Part shown: in pieces, positions 53,652 to 63,491 of the stretch | Numbering within the stretch: position 1 is the first letter of the stretch | How the letters are laid out: every line of letters starts with the position of its first letter | DNA from: Ancylostoma caninum | Lineage: Eukaryota > Nematoda > Chromadorea > Rhabditida > Ancylostomatidae | Assembly: GCA_037903475.1 (NCBI GenBank) | Contig: JBAJFG010000276.1 | Location: 1-64,000, forward strand | DNA length: 64,000 bases | Reading direction: 5' to 3' | Program-made: the position numbers and the translations under genes | The notes under the pieces: generated by a model | Told to the model about the DNA's origin: nothing | What the model saw: only the letters and a program-made list of their open reading frames with translations | Database searches by the model: none

Positions 53652-53705
53652 CTCGTTTATTAGGGCCTAACGTTTCGACTTAAACGTCTTCTTCGGAGGC
53701 CTGAA
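53652..53705 (-). ncRNA. Hammerhead-ribozyme-like motif in the Penelope terminal region
   Basis: On the - strand, CCGAAGAAGACGTTTAAGTC then GAAACGTTAGG follows the arrangement box I (CUGANGA, here with one change) - short stem II (GAC/GTC) - GAAA. Hammerheads are established components of Penelope-like element termini. The box I change and short stem suggest reduced or lost activity. Confidence 0.4.
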
Positions 53706-53941
53706 AGTGGTGTAAAGCTCAATTATGCGTTCTTGGAGACCAAATGTTGCGTCCATCAATGGCTAATGCAACATCATTCCGGATTAACTAGACAGAACCG
53801 CCCATAGACAGTAGGCAACTAACCACCGTTTTCGAGTCCACCGTTCTCACGGATGTCCGCACCGATCAGAAACGCACACCACGGACAAGTGAGTGCGACC
53901 CTGCACCCTAGATGGAACGCGGGTTTGGGTATCGTAGTAAT

Positions 53942-56107
53942 CTACAGCTCGCACAGTGATACGAAGGGAAGGAAGTCATTGGTAACGGACACGCACTCAT
54001 TCCGGTTATTCATGCTCGGATTCCTGGCGGAAATCCAGAACCCCTCTAATGCTTTTCGCGCAGTGATGTCTGTCTCATGGATGAGAATCGTGCACATTAC
54101 GTCAAAGTCATTGCCGTTGTGTCCTTCGTGTCTATGCTTTCCAAGTGCTGATACAAGGCTCCCTCTTCGTTTACTTGCCAGATGTTCCTTGATACGAATG
54201 CTAAGCACACGGCCAGTTTCCCCAATATATAGAGCTCCGCAATTCAAACAAGTTATTTGATAAACAACTCCTGCCTTCGAACAGTCTCCATTCTTTCCGT
54301 GCGGGCAGACAATGCAATCTTTCGATATGCACTCCTTGTCGTAAAGTCTGTTTCTAACCAACTGCTTTTTGATGTTATCATTAGGTATGTTAACTAAGGT
54401 AACATCATTTTGCAGTTGCGCCCGTTTAAGACATCGACGTATGTCTGCAGACATTTCGTCAAAGAAGAATGGTAGGCAGAGCGTTAGCTTGTTTTCGTGG
54501 GTTCTGTGTGGGGTTCCACCATGCCGAGTCCGAAATCGGGAGGAAGCCATGTACCCGTTGCTGCTCGCGATGTTGGATGCCATGAGAAGTGATTCTTGCT
54601 TCTCGGCCTCTCCAGTGCTGATGTAGTAAGCAGTTTTAAACATATTTCGTACAACAGCTCGTTTGACGGGTGCTGGATGTGCAGACATGGCGTGCAGAAT
54701 TATGTTTTTTGATGTAGCCTTGCGATACCACTTTACTCTGATCGTGCCGCTGGACAGACTTATATGAGTGTTAAGGTATGCCAACCAACCATCTTTCGGG
54801 GCTTCCCTTGTGAACCGGATATTTTCTGACTGTTCATTGAGAATGGTAAAACACTCATCCATTTCGGATTGTGTTGAGGTGGCGATGAAACAGTCATCAA
54901 TATATCTGCAGTATAAGAGCGGTAGGCGTGCTAATACTGGTTGTTCAATTCGACTCATGAAACAAATGGCTAACACCGGCGCTAGCCTTTGCCCCATGGC
55001 GAGCCCTCGTATTTGAGAAAAGTATCTCCCCGACCACTTAAAAATATTGCAACTTAAGCATTCCTTGATAAGTGTGATGGTGCGCCTGATGCTGAGCCCA
55101 TACATTTCAATGCCGGCAGCATGAATTTCTAACATTTCCAGAACTGCTTGCAGGGCTTTGTTGTTTTCGACATTAGTGTACAAAGAAGTCACGTCAAATG
55201 ATTCTATGACACTATTGCAATCGAGATTGGAAGCGCGTAGTCGCTCAAGGAACTGGTTTGTATTGGTCAAGTGGGCGGGTATTTTCGGTAATAGCTGTCC
55301 TACGATTTTTGTTAAAAACCACGAAATCCGGTCGGTTGGGCCCCCTACACAACTCACGATAGGTCTGATCTTATATGTGTCCGGCGACATTGATCGCATG
55401 TCATCTGATGACAGTTTGTGAGTTTTCACAAGGCTATAGAACACTGGACATTTAGGGTGATCTATTTTGAGCCTGCTTACAAATCTTTCATCAATCCCTG
55501 CTAATTTCGCAACTTGCCCCCAAATGTCATTCAGACGTCTGCATTGCGCCATGAATTCTTTCTCATCCGTTTGACGATAAACAGAGGCATCCCTTAGATG
55601 CAGGTCTGTTATTTCACGATCAAGTGCTTGCGGGATTATTACAAACTCCCCACCTTTATCACTTACTGATACGCGGATAGAGCCATTGTTCGTCATTTCT
55701 CGCAACTGCCTGAACCCTTCCCATTGTTCTCGTGTCATGTTGCTGTGTCGTCGTCGTTTGTACTTATTCAAGGTTTCCAGTACACCGGATGCTAGAATCC
55801 GAAACTTTATATCGGCTTCGTGCATTGGTGTCGGTTCCTTGTAGAACAAACGTGGAAATGGAACAACAGGCAATGCTCTTCTGCTGAGGTAAGCAGAGTT
55901 TTGTGGCTGGCTATCACGTCTCAGTTTGTCGCGCAATTGATCCCTCAATCTGTGCAATCCACCAACAACTTTTCGGAATGTCACTGCATTGATATTACGC
56001 GCGGGAGAAAAATAAACGAGTTCCACCAAACATCCTGGAGGTAGCAGCAGCATACAAAGCATAGTATCAAAATGCCCAGGTTTAAAAACCAGGGAACATG
56101 GAAACAT
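53942..56107 (-). CDS. Penelope-like reverse transcriptase with GIY-YIG endonuclease
   Basis: A 721-codon uninterrupted ORF. RT core: motif A ESFDVTSLYTN with Asp305, motif B MGQRLAPVLA (371-380), motif C YIDD (402-405), all intact. A Cys cluster (Cys593, 598, 601, 609) forms the linker zinc-finger-like region typical of EN+ Penelope elements. The GIY-YIG nuclease follows: VVYQITC (614-620), ALYIGETGR (625-633), with conserved Arg and Glu in RIKEHL. Priming at nicked DNA by this nuclease is known for the family. The true start may be downstream of the first Met, because the first ~25 residues overlap the terminal repeat. Likely the youngest autonomous element here. Confidence 0.9.
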   Translation of the reverse strand: MFPCSLVFKPGHFDTMLCMLLLPPGCLVELVYFSPARNINAVTFRKVVGGLHRLRDQLRDKLRRDSQPQNSAYLSRRALPVVPFPRLFYKEPTPMHEADIKFRILASGVLETLNKYKRRRHSNMTREQWEGFRQLREMTNNGSIRVSVSDKGGEFVIIPQALDREITDLHLRDASVYRQTDEKEFMAQCRRLNDIWGQVAKLAGIDERFVSRLKIDHPKCPVFYSLVKTHKLSSDDMRSMSPDTYKIRPIVSCVGGPTDRISWFLTKIVGQLLPKIPAHLTNTNQFLERLRASNLDCNSVIESFDVTSLYTNVENNKALQAVLEMLEIHAAGIEMYGLSIRRTITLIKECLSCNIFKWSGRYFSQIRGLAMGQRLAPVLAICFMSRIEQPVLARLPLLYCRYIDDCFIATSTQSEMDECFTILNEQSENIRFTREAPKDGWLAYLNTHISLSSGTIRVKWYRKATSKNIILHAMSAHPAPVKRAVVRNMFKTAYYISTGEAEKQESLLMASNIASSNGYMASSRFRTRHGGTPHRTHENKLTLCLPFFFDEMSADIRRCLKRAQLQNDVTLVNIPNDNIKKQLVRNRLYDKECISKDCIVCPHGKNGDCSKAGVVYQITCLNCGALYIGETGRVLSIRIKEHLASKRRGSLVSALGKHRHEGHNGNDFDVMCTILIHETDITARKALEGFWISARNPSMNNRNECVSVTNDFLPFVSLCEL

Positions 56108-56110
56108 TTG

Positions 56111-56541
56111 ACTGAGTTTTGTGTAACTGAGTAGCCACTCGAGAAAACCAGTAGGCCCTAAAATTCATTGTTTTCCTAGTTCTGAACCAGACGAAACCCA
56201 AGTTCCTGAGCACTGTCCTGGTAAAACGTCCGGAGACGACCTTCCAACTAAACATGACTTCAAGGGAGAAAATGCTCATTTGAAAGAAAAACACGTCTTG
56301 CTACCGTATTTACGGCCCACCCTGTATGAGCTGTCGCATCTTTAGTATTATTTTGTGGTGAAACTACCGAATGCAAAGGAAAACAGTAGGAAATCCTACG
56401 ATTAACCATCAGAGTAAGGCGAAGTAGTGATTCCAGTGTGCGAAGCGGCTGTACTGCCGTGAGTCCGCAGATTTTTCACCTCTAATGACGCCCACCATGC
56501 ATAGCTCGATTCTCTTTCCCACACAAAATTTCATTTTCTAG
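56111..56541. other. Intron sequence, unassigned
   Basis: No feature recognised before the TM11 exon. Confidence 0.4.
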
Positions 56542-56691
56542 GAATATACGAACAATGGTTGAGGTTTTCGGAATAATGAACTTCTTCTGGTGGTTTAATT
56601 GGATCATCACGTCTCCATTCCTTCACTTGGTTAGTTTTTTTACACGTTCTGAAGACAGCACCAACAAAAATTTCTATTCTGACTTTTTCGA
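56542..56691 (+). CDS. SLC6-family transporter, exon l (TM11)
   Basis: Acceptor ATTTTCTAG; enters phase 2 (AC+G = Thr), continuing exon k as RFST-NIRTM, equivalent to the family's 'RF.dDI..M.G'. FGIMNFFWWFNWIITSPFLH then matches TM11 ('wk..W.f.tP'). Two ends are possible: donor TCGA|GTAAGT at 56691 (strong, phase 2) or CTTG|GTTAGT at 56629 (phase 0). Without splicing, a TAA stop follows immediately (56693), giving a truncated protein. Confidence 0.75.
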
Positions 56692-56779
56692 GTAAGTAAT
56701 CTTGTAGTAACAGAGCAGGTTGTAATCTCGTATTTTTCATTATGCTCACCAACATTAATTATGAATACTGTGGCTTTCT

Positions 56780-57289
56780 TTTCACTGGTTGAGCATGTGT
56801 GCGTTTTTGTGCACGGTGACCAGCCAAATCGTGTTTAACTCATCGAGTTATCTTCGAAAAGCTTGCAAACTTTGACTTATACCTTGATTTACAATCCACT
56901 TTCATTCATGCTCGGACATCTTGACTTCTTTTAATGACCGAAAGTTGTTTGCACTACGGGTCGAATTGAGTGAGGCTTATTGTTACAAGACCGTATAAAA
57001 GAAGACGAGTAAGATGCCTTTACAATAAAGAGGAACAGCCAGGCGGACGGGGAATGACGCAGATGAGGGGTGAGTCAGCACATATCTAAGAGCAGATGAT
57101 AAGAAACGGATCCATGGCTATGTAATAGGTACAGTGGCGCCCTGTAGTGGGAGATTTGTCAATGTACGGGTTTCACGGCTGTTGAGAGTGGTGCGTCGAC
57201 GCTATGTAGTGGAGAAAATGTCCCTCGAACAGGAAGAGAGCGATGCGTGCTTAAAAGAACCCTGCGCGTGAGCCGGACGATTAGGCTAA
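56780..57289 (+). mobile_element. Degenerate Helitron copy (subfamily 2)
   Basis: Resembles 28150-28450 in order (GTGCACG.TGACCAGCC, TTTGACTTATACCTTGATTTA, TGAATTGAGTGAGGC, CCGTATAAAAGAAG, AGGCGGACGGGGAATGACG). Two or three ruined minisatellite units and a decayed end GAGCCGGACGATTAGGCTAA follow. The hairpin is lost. Confidence 0.6.
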
Positions 57290-57302
57290 CAGTGGTGAAA
57301 AT

Positions 57303-57514
57303 CATGGGTCATGATGAGGCAAAAGTGGGTGGGCAATGTGTCTGCGATTGCGATTGCGTTCATTCGAACCCTCGCCCCGCCCTTCAGGACCTACTCGCAC
57401 TAATTCGTGCGCGATTTCACCACAGTTGCCCATGCAAATCTGAATGTGAGTGCCAACGAGTCAACGCTGAAGGGCGGAAAGAGGCCCTCCTCCGCTCATC
57501 ATGACCCCCACCCT
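57303..57514. mobile_element. Mutator-like MITE, second copy
   Basis: GGGTCATGATGAGGCAAAAG at the left and CTCATCATGACCCCCACCC at the right. The interior is homologous to 45034-45244 in inverse orientation (GCAATGTGTCTGCGATTG, CGCCCTTCAGGACCTACTCGC). The target duplication is no longer visible. Confidence 0.7.
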
Positions 57515-58286
57515 CGAAGAGGATATGTGCACCAAAAGTTTTTGAACAAATATAATCGATCTTTAAAAGTGAGAAAGAGAAAGATGGGAAAATCTTTGTT
57601 TACTTTGCATTGACAATGCACAGTAAACATGAATAATATTTTCGATTCCAAAATTGCTTCCACCAGTAGCGACCAAGGGTTGGGAAAAGGTTGGTGATAC
57701 ACTGGCTCAGCTCGCACACTGATGAAGTTAAATTCATCAACGGCCTTCTCCAAAGTTAGAATTTACAGGGTGGACCAAACCAAAATTATGGGTACTGCCC
57801 GCGCGCGATGAATTTGCTCAAGTATTGGTTAGCTCTAAGGTCCTTTCGAGATTTCCTGAAATCTTCCTTCAGTCCAAATCTTCTACTTTCTGCTCATTCC
57901 ATTTCACCTGTCGTTTTCAACCACTGTCCAATTGTAGACCTATCGTTCTGCCACTACTATTTGGCTCCACAACAATGTTCAGGAGCTGCAGCCCTTCAAA
58001 AATGTGCAAGAACGTTATCCACAGACTGTACAATGTGTCAAAGCCCTGGTAACAGGAGGTATTAGTTTCACCACTGGGAGCCACCATTCTTCAACGTAAA
58101 GAGGGTATCCTCACGCTCTCATGTCTTCGGCCAGAAGCTTATCCTCACCATCGCATCTGCCCTTGAGCATCAAATCGACAGCGTGACGAACCTCTGAAAA
58201 ATTGAATGAGGGGATGAAATGACGTCAGGCTACTTCTGCATGTTTTTTTTCCATGCCAAACCGTGACGTTACCTTTTCTCCCTTAG
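57515..58286. other. Unassigned stretch
   Basis: Open frames at 57805-58065 have no recognisable domain. Confidence 0.35.
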
Positions 58287-58288
58287 AG

Positions 58289-58384
58289 ATTTTCAAGCAA
58301 GGAATTGTCCGATGGTGCAGGATGCTGATGCTTGCCCTGGATTCCGTGGCCGCTAGTATCTTCTTCTGGGTGAATTATTTGTAA
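58289..58384 (+). CDS. Tentative terminal SLC6 exon (TM12)
   Basis: After CTCCCTTAGAG the frame reads IFKQGIVRWCRMLMLALDSV then AASIFFWVNYL and stop. A Trp followed by a hydrophobic helix near the C-terminus fits TM12. It joins exon l in frame only if exon l uses the weaker donor at 56629; with the strong donor at 56691 another exon is required. No clear polyadenylation signal. RTE sequence begins ~20-40 bp later. Confidence 0.3.
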   Translation: MFKQGIVRWCRMLMLALDSVAASIFFWVNYL

Positions 58385-58404
58385 TGTGTAAAATAACAAC
58401 TATT

Positions 58405-59170
58405 ACGGTGGCATCCCAGGGCAAGAATGCGAATCGTTAAGGATCACAACGTAGCCAAGACGCGCATTGCAACTTTGAACGTCGGCACGTTGACAGGCCG
58501 TTCATGTGAACTGGCAGAAGCACTACAGCGTCGTCGAATTGACTTGTGCGCAGTGCAAGAAAGGAGATGGTCTGGTAGCAAGTCAAAGGAGATAGGTCAT
58601 GGCTTCAAAGTAGTCTACAACGGCAGTCCGAAGACCAGGAACGGTGTGGGTATAGTCGTTTCTCAACGCTTCCGTGACTCGATAGCCGAGGTGCAGCGTT
58701 TCGATGACCGCCTCATGAAGGTCGTCATCATCACCGCAAATCAACGTCTTCACTTCTTCTCGGCGTACGCACCACAGGCAGGCTGTTGTGACCAGGTCAA
58801 AGATGAATTCTGGATGTTGCTTGACGAGAAAACCGCGGAAGTACCACAAGAAGACACAATCGTCGTCGCAGGAGATCTAAATGGCCACGTAGGAGTGGCA
58901 AAGGACGGTTACAGATGCCATGGAGGCTTTGGCTACGGGACACGGAATGAAGATGGTGAGCGCATCCTGGAATATGCTGACTCTCACAACCTCGTCATAA
59001 TCAATACAAAGTTCCGAAAGCGTCCTTCTCACCTCGTCTCCTTCTACAGTGGCAACGTGAAGACCCAGATCGACTTCGTTCTCGTACGACATCGCGATCA
59101 AAAGCTAATTACCGATGCGAAGGTTGTACTGTACCCTACGAGACCGTGGCCACGCAACATCGTCCGCTTA
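58405..59170 (+). pseudogene. RTE-type LINE, endonuclease domain only
   Basis: Encodes an APE-type endonuclease: TLNVGTLTGRS, DLCAVQERRWSG (catalytic Glu), FFSAYAPQAG, VVAGDLNGHVG (catalytic Asp-Asn), TQIDFVLVRH, and, after a -1 shift, ATQHRPLI. The domain looks complete up to the final His motif, but a frameshift occurs at ~59130. The RT part is absent: at ~59170 the sequence abuts the 3' end of an oppositely oriented RTE copy. Proteins of this type are often mis-annotated as craniofacial development protein 2-like. Confidence 0.85.
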
Positions 59171-61260
59171 TCTTTTTCTCTCTCTTCATCTTCTTTCTCA
59201 GTTTCCCGTTTCGCAGCGGGGTCCGCTTTGCTGATCTTTTGACGCCAGAGTGCTCTGTCGTGCGCTTGGTCGGGATGGATCCCAGCCGTCTTGAGGTCAG
59301 CGTGTACGGTGTCAAGCCATCGTTGCTTTGGTCGTCCTTTAGGCCGCTTTCCTGGTACCTCTACGTCGAAGCCAATCCTACAGACTTTGTCGCCATCAGC
59401 GCGAAGAACGTGACCAAACCATCGCAGACGCGCCTCACGGAGCTTGTCGGCTATCGCAGCTACCCCAAATCGCTGTCGTATGTCCTGGTTGCATATGCGA
59501 TCTAGCTGCCTAAAGCCACCCATCCACCGCAGCATCCTCATCTCAGTGACACTGATTCGGCGTTCCATTTCCTTAGTGGCGGGCCAGCACTCGGCACCAT
59601 ACAGCGCGACAGGACGTACCACGGTACGGTAGATCTTCGACTTGAGCCGGTCTGGTATGTCCTTGTCGCACAGCACACCGGTCAGCGAGCGCCCCTTCAA
59701 CCACGCAGCGGCGACGCGTGCGGTGATCTCATGGACGAGGCTGCCGTCTGATGAAACCACTGAGCCGAGGTATTTGAACGTAGCGGCTCGCGGAAGATCC
59801 GTGCCATTAACTTTGATAGTGCCAGACTCGTGCTCGTCGGTGGTCAAATACTCGGTCTTCTTAACGTTGAGGCGAAGGCCGAACCGTGCCAGCTGGTCAC
59901 TCCACGCTTGCGTCTGTCGTTCAAGTTCACCCTTGTCTTCGGATGCAAGCATTACGTCATCCGCGTACAGCAGCGTCCACGGCGCTGGTCTGTGAAGCTC
60001 CTTTGTGATGGCATCCATGACTACGATGAAAAGAAGCGGGGAAAGGGCTGAGCCTTGGTGTACGCCCACGGTTATGGGGAACTCCGTCGATGTACCCGCG
60101 GCCGCCTGCACTTTACTCCTGTGATCGGCGTAAAGAATCCGCACCCATTCGATCAGCTCTTCGGGAATGCCGTGAAGCCGCAGAGCATACCAAATGACTT
60201 CGTGGGGGACGCGGTCAATGGCCTTCTCCAGATTTAGGAAAGCTAGGTGCAATGGTCTTTTCTTTTCACGATGCTTCTCGATCAGGAGACGAGCGACGTG
60301 GATGGCATCGGTAGTGCTGCATCCGGATACAAAGCCGCATTGGTTGGGAGATAGCTGGACGATTTCGCGAATCCGGCGATCAATGATGCGTTCGAAGATC
60401 TTCATGGTATGCGACAAAAGACGGATTGGTCGATAGTTCGCGCAGTCAGCGGGGCTACCCTTGCCCTTCCAGATTGGGATGGTAGTGCTTCGCTGCCAGT
60501 CCACGGGCACCTTCTTCTCCGCTATGACTAGATTAAAAAATTTCGTTAACCAATCAGCGGAGTTCCAGCACTGCGACTTCCACAATTCTGCTGCCATATC
60601 ATCTGGACCAGTCGCTTTGCCTGGCTTCATTCGCTTCAGTGCATACATGGTCTCTTCGATGGTGATTGGCTGCACTGGTCCGGAGGTGGGCGGAACTTCT
60701 GGGACGGATGGATGGGCAAATTCTTCCGTCGAGACCTTCTCAAAATAATCCTTCCATCGTTGCATCACCTTCTTGTGATCCATCAGGAGGTGGCCTTGCT
60801 CGTCGTTGACGCCGTGAAACTTCTCGACGTCGTCTGCTTGGCGCTGACGCGATTTCGCGAGTCGGTAGATGAAGCGCTCACCGTCCCTCGAGTCTAACTT
60901 CTTACAGACTTCATCGTAATGAGCCGCCTTCGCCGCGGCTACAGCCTTCTTAGCAGCCCTTTTCGCTTCGCGGTAACTCCTCCAGTTGTCTGTCGTTTTA
61001 TTGTCAAGGAAGGAGTGGTAGAGCCGCTTCTTTTCGCGAACTTTCGCCCTCACTTCCTCTGTCCAAAGCCAAGTCTTCCTGTCAATCTTCCGTCGATCAG
61101 GCCTGGTCGTGCCGAGTTCGGAGCGAGCAGTTGCGAGGACAGCATCAGTTACCTTTTGCCATGTTTCGTCGACGTTCGTGATGGGTGGCAACTGAATGTG
61201 AGAGATGACTGCTATTTCTTTCTCTCTTAATCTCCACCATTGATTCGAGCCGGCCCACAT
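59150..61260 (-). pseudogene. RTE reverse transcriptase, open but with altered motif A
   Basis: About 700 codons without a stop. Order: N-terminal EAKRAAKKAVAAAKAAHYDE linker, IPIWKGKGSPADCANYRPI (motif 0-1), SPNQCGFVSGCSTTDAI, motif A LAFLNLEKAIDRVPHEVIWY, motif B VGVHQGSALSPLLFIVVMDA, motif C LLYADDVMLA, and KYLGSVVSSDGS. Motif A normally reads 'LDLEKAFD'; here the catalytic Asp is Asn (codon AAT) and Phe is Ile. YADD is intact. The last ~17 codons of the open frame (to 59098) read antisense through the neighbouring fragment and are not native. Confidence 0.85.
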
Positions 61261-62522
61261 CGTTCGACGCGCTTCTTGTTTGGCGGCGTGATTTTCATTG
61301 TGCAGATTAGCGGCCGGTGTTGCGACGCGACCGTCTCATACGGTACGACTTTTGCATCCCTGACGAGCTTCTGGTCTTGATACCTCACAAGCACGTAGTC
61401 GATCTGTGTCATGTTGCTGCCGCTGTAAAAGGAGACGAGGTGGGATGGTCGCTTCCGAAATCTCGTGTTCGTTATAACAAGGTTATGAGACTCGGCGCAA
61501 TCGAGAATGCGCTCGCCATCCTCGTTACGCACCCCGTATCCGAAGCCGCCGTGGCCTCTCATCAATCAGCGCCCAGAAATCGTCTTTGGCTCGGTCTGAA
61601 CATCCTGTCTGTGGGGCGAATGCCGAGAAAAAATGGATGCGTCTTTCCAACGTGACGACAACAATCTTCATAAGACGGTCATCAAAACGCTCCACGCCTG
61701 CTATGGAATCCCTGAACCGTTCGGAGACAATGATGCCGACACCATTTTTTGTACCTGGGCTACCATTGTAGACGATTTTGAATCCGCACCCGATGTCCTT
61801 GGATTTGCTGCCAGACCACCTCGTCTCCTGCACCGCACACAAGTCGATTCGACGGCGCTGCAGTGCTGCTGCCAGTTCAAATGAACGGCCTGTCAACGTG
61901 CCGACGTTCAAAGTAACAGTGCGCGTCTTGGCCACGTTGTTATCCTTAACGACTCGCCTGCTTGCCCCCCGATGCCGCCGTTCGCGAAGCATCGGGGACC
62001 CTCGCATATTATTGTCCACACTCACCGGGCCCCGCGAGTGGGCGTCGATTCCCGCGTGCGCCGTAACCTTCTTCTTGAATCCATTTGACGTCATGATCCA
62101 TTAGATGTGACGTGGGGTGTTCGTCAGCCGGCCTGTCACTACGGCCTGTCGCCGGCATTCGAATGACGAGGAGAAGGATTCCCCCCGTGGAGAAGGGACT
62201 TATTTGTTAGAGGCGGCCCCTACTCGCCTCTCATGCGCTTCCCAGTCGTTAGAATGCGAGCTTTTGGCCAATCCGAACTGCAGGATACAGCGCACATAAA
62301 GCATTTGCACACACCCACGCGCGTGAGTGCATGTTCACACTCATATGCCGGCCGTATGAATCGAATCCAGCACTGTCGAACTAAGGAGTCCATCCCCTAG
62401 ATCTACCCGCGTCGCAGGGCAAGCGCATGGCTGCTTTTGGTCCGCGGTAAACCCCCTATCCGCCACCCGGGGTCGCGCCACGTAGCCTCGCAGCAAATCG
62501 GCTGGGATCCCTCGTAGGAGGG
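59165..62522 (-). mobile_element. RTE-type LINE, nearly full length
   Basis: 5' end at ~62522 (same CGAGGGATCCCAGCCG start as at 63492), 5' leader with GGGGATGGACTCC, then endonuclease (62094-61227) and RT (61260-59150). The 3' end is at ~59165, in GA-rich sequence abutting the inverted endonuclease fragment. It is inactive as it stands: the endonuclease carries a deletion and RT motif A is altered. Confidence 0.85.
61227..62094 (-). pseudogene. RTE endonuclease with catalytic deletion
   Basis: The N-terminal piece (62094-61525) has TLNVGTLTGRS, DLCAVQETRWSG and HFFSAFAPQTG. The C-terminal piece (61565-61227) has GFGYGVRNEDGERIL, TQIDYVLVRY and ASQHRPLI. Compared with the copy at 58405-59170, about 30 codons are missing between LIDE and GHGGFGYG, including VVAGDLNGHVG, and the frame shifts there. 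The catalytic Asp/Asn are therefore lost. Confidence 0.85.
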
Positions 62523-63491
62523 AGATCACAACTGTGAAAGAAAAACAAGATCGCTCATTATGGGGAAGTCGAAGATGTGACTAGTTGTATGAACTGTGGA
62601 CACAAGCAGACGCGGATGGCCCACAACTGTTCACAACGCCATTTCTTTAACGGTTATTAGGTTTTCGCCACAGAATGCACGTACTTCAACGCCAACAGAC
62701 GAATGAGATTTTGGATAAGGAGACCTGTACATGTCAGAAGTTCTCCTTTGAATTATATCAAAGCAAGCTGTCGAAAATATGACATTAACGAGAACAAAAC
62801 TGATATGCAGCAGCGGTTCATCTGAGTTCCTGAATACCTACTTCATTTTGGTAACGTTTGTGAACGCTGCCCTTGTCGTGGTAAGCTAAGCGTGGTTAGA
62901 TCAGACAATGAAGAAAGAAACAGAACAGATATACTACTCTGTAAGAACCACGGTAGACTCTTAAATTAGCCAGAGTCAATGAACAATGAAAATATTCAAG
63001 TTACAGATATAAATAAGTGGACAGCAAGCAATCTTCACAGCGAAAGATCTGGGAGACCGGTCTTCCTGACATTCTCGGTTAGGAACAGTGAGGCAGTCGA
63101 ATGACGGGGGTTAAGACTCTTCTGCAGCTTACTAAGGCTGTAAAAAAACTGTTGCACTGCGCCACTTATTGGCGCTCCATTTTGCTCAATATAAGAGCGC
63201 TAGTCTTTGTTTCTCATTTAACATCGTATTTACACCTTAAGCGATCGTTTCGAGCACATAGGGGTGGATGGCCTGGTTCGCCCGGAAGGAGAATCGAACC
63301 AATCCCACCAGTACCAAAGTTCTACGTTGGGATAGCGTCATTGAAACGCAGTTGAACTAGTGGGACTAATATCATACTTTATTTGAAACGTTAGACGGGT
63401 AAGAAGAAGCATGGCGTTAATGTAAAGCGCTCCTGTAATTTCAGCAGTTTATGAAAATGCGTAGTGAAGTGAGCCACGGATCTTTCTCATA
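62523..63491. other. Spacer between divergent RTE copies
   Basis: No gene is recognised. 63255-63370 (-) has a tRNA-like B box (GGTTCGATTCT) with poor stems. Confidence 0.35.

Larger units (their letters stand above)
53590..56110 (-). mobile_element. Penelope-like retroelement (EN+ type)
   Basis: Contains the intact RT + GIY-YIG ORF and is bounded by ~65-bp inverted repeats: GCTGCTGCTACCTCCAGG..TTTGGTGGAACTCGTTTATT at 53614-53662 and its reverse complement at 56008-56062 (extending to a CATTTGACT match outside). Penelope-like elements are known to carry terminal repeats in direct or inverted orientation. A hammerhead-like core lies just inside the 3' repeat. The element lies antisense in the intron between SLC6 exons k and l. 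Confidence 0.85.

Noticed and set aside
59098..59150. Last residues of the RTE RT open frame
   Set aside because: They are antisense reading of the neighbouring inverted endonuclease fragment, not native C-terminus.
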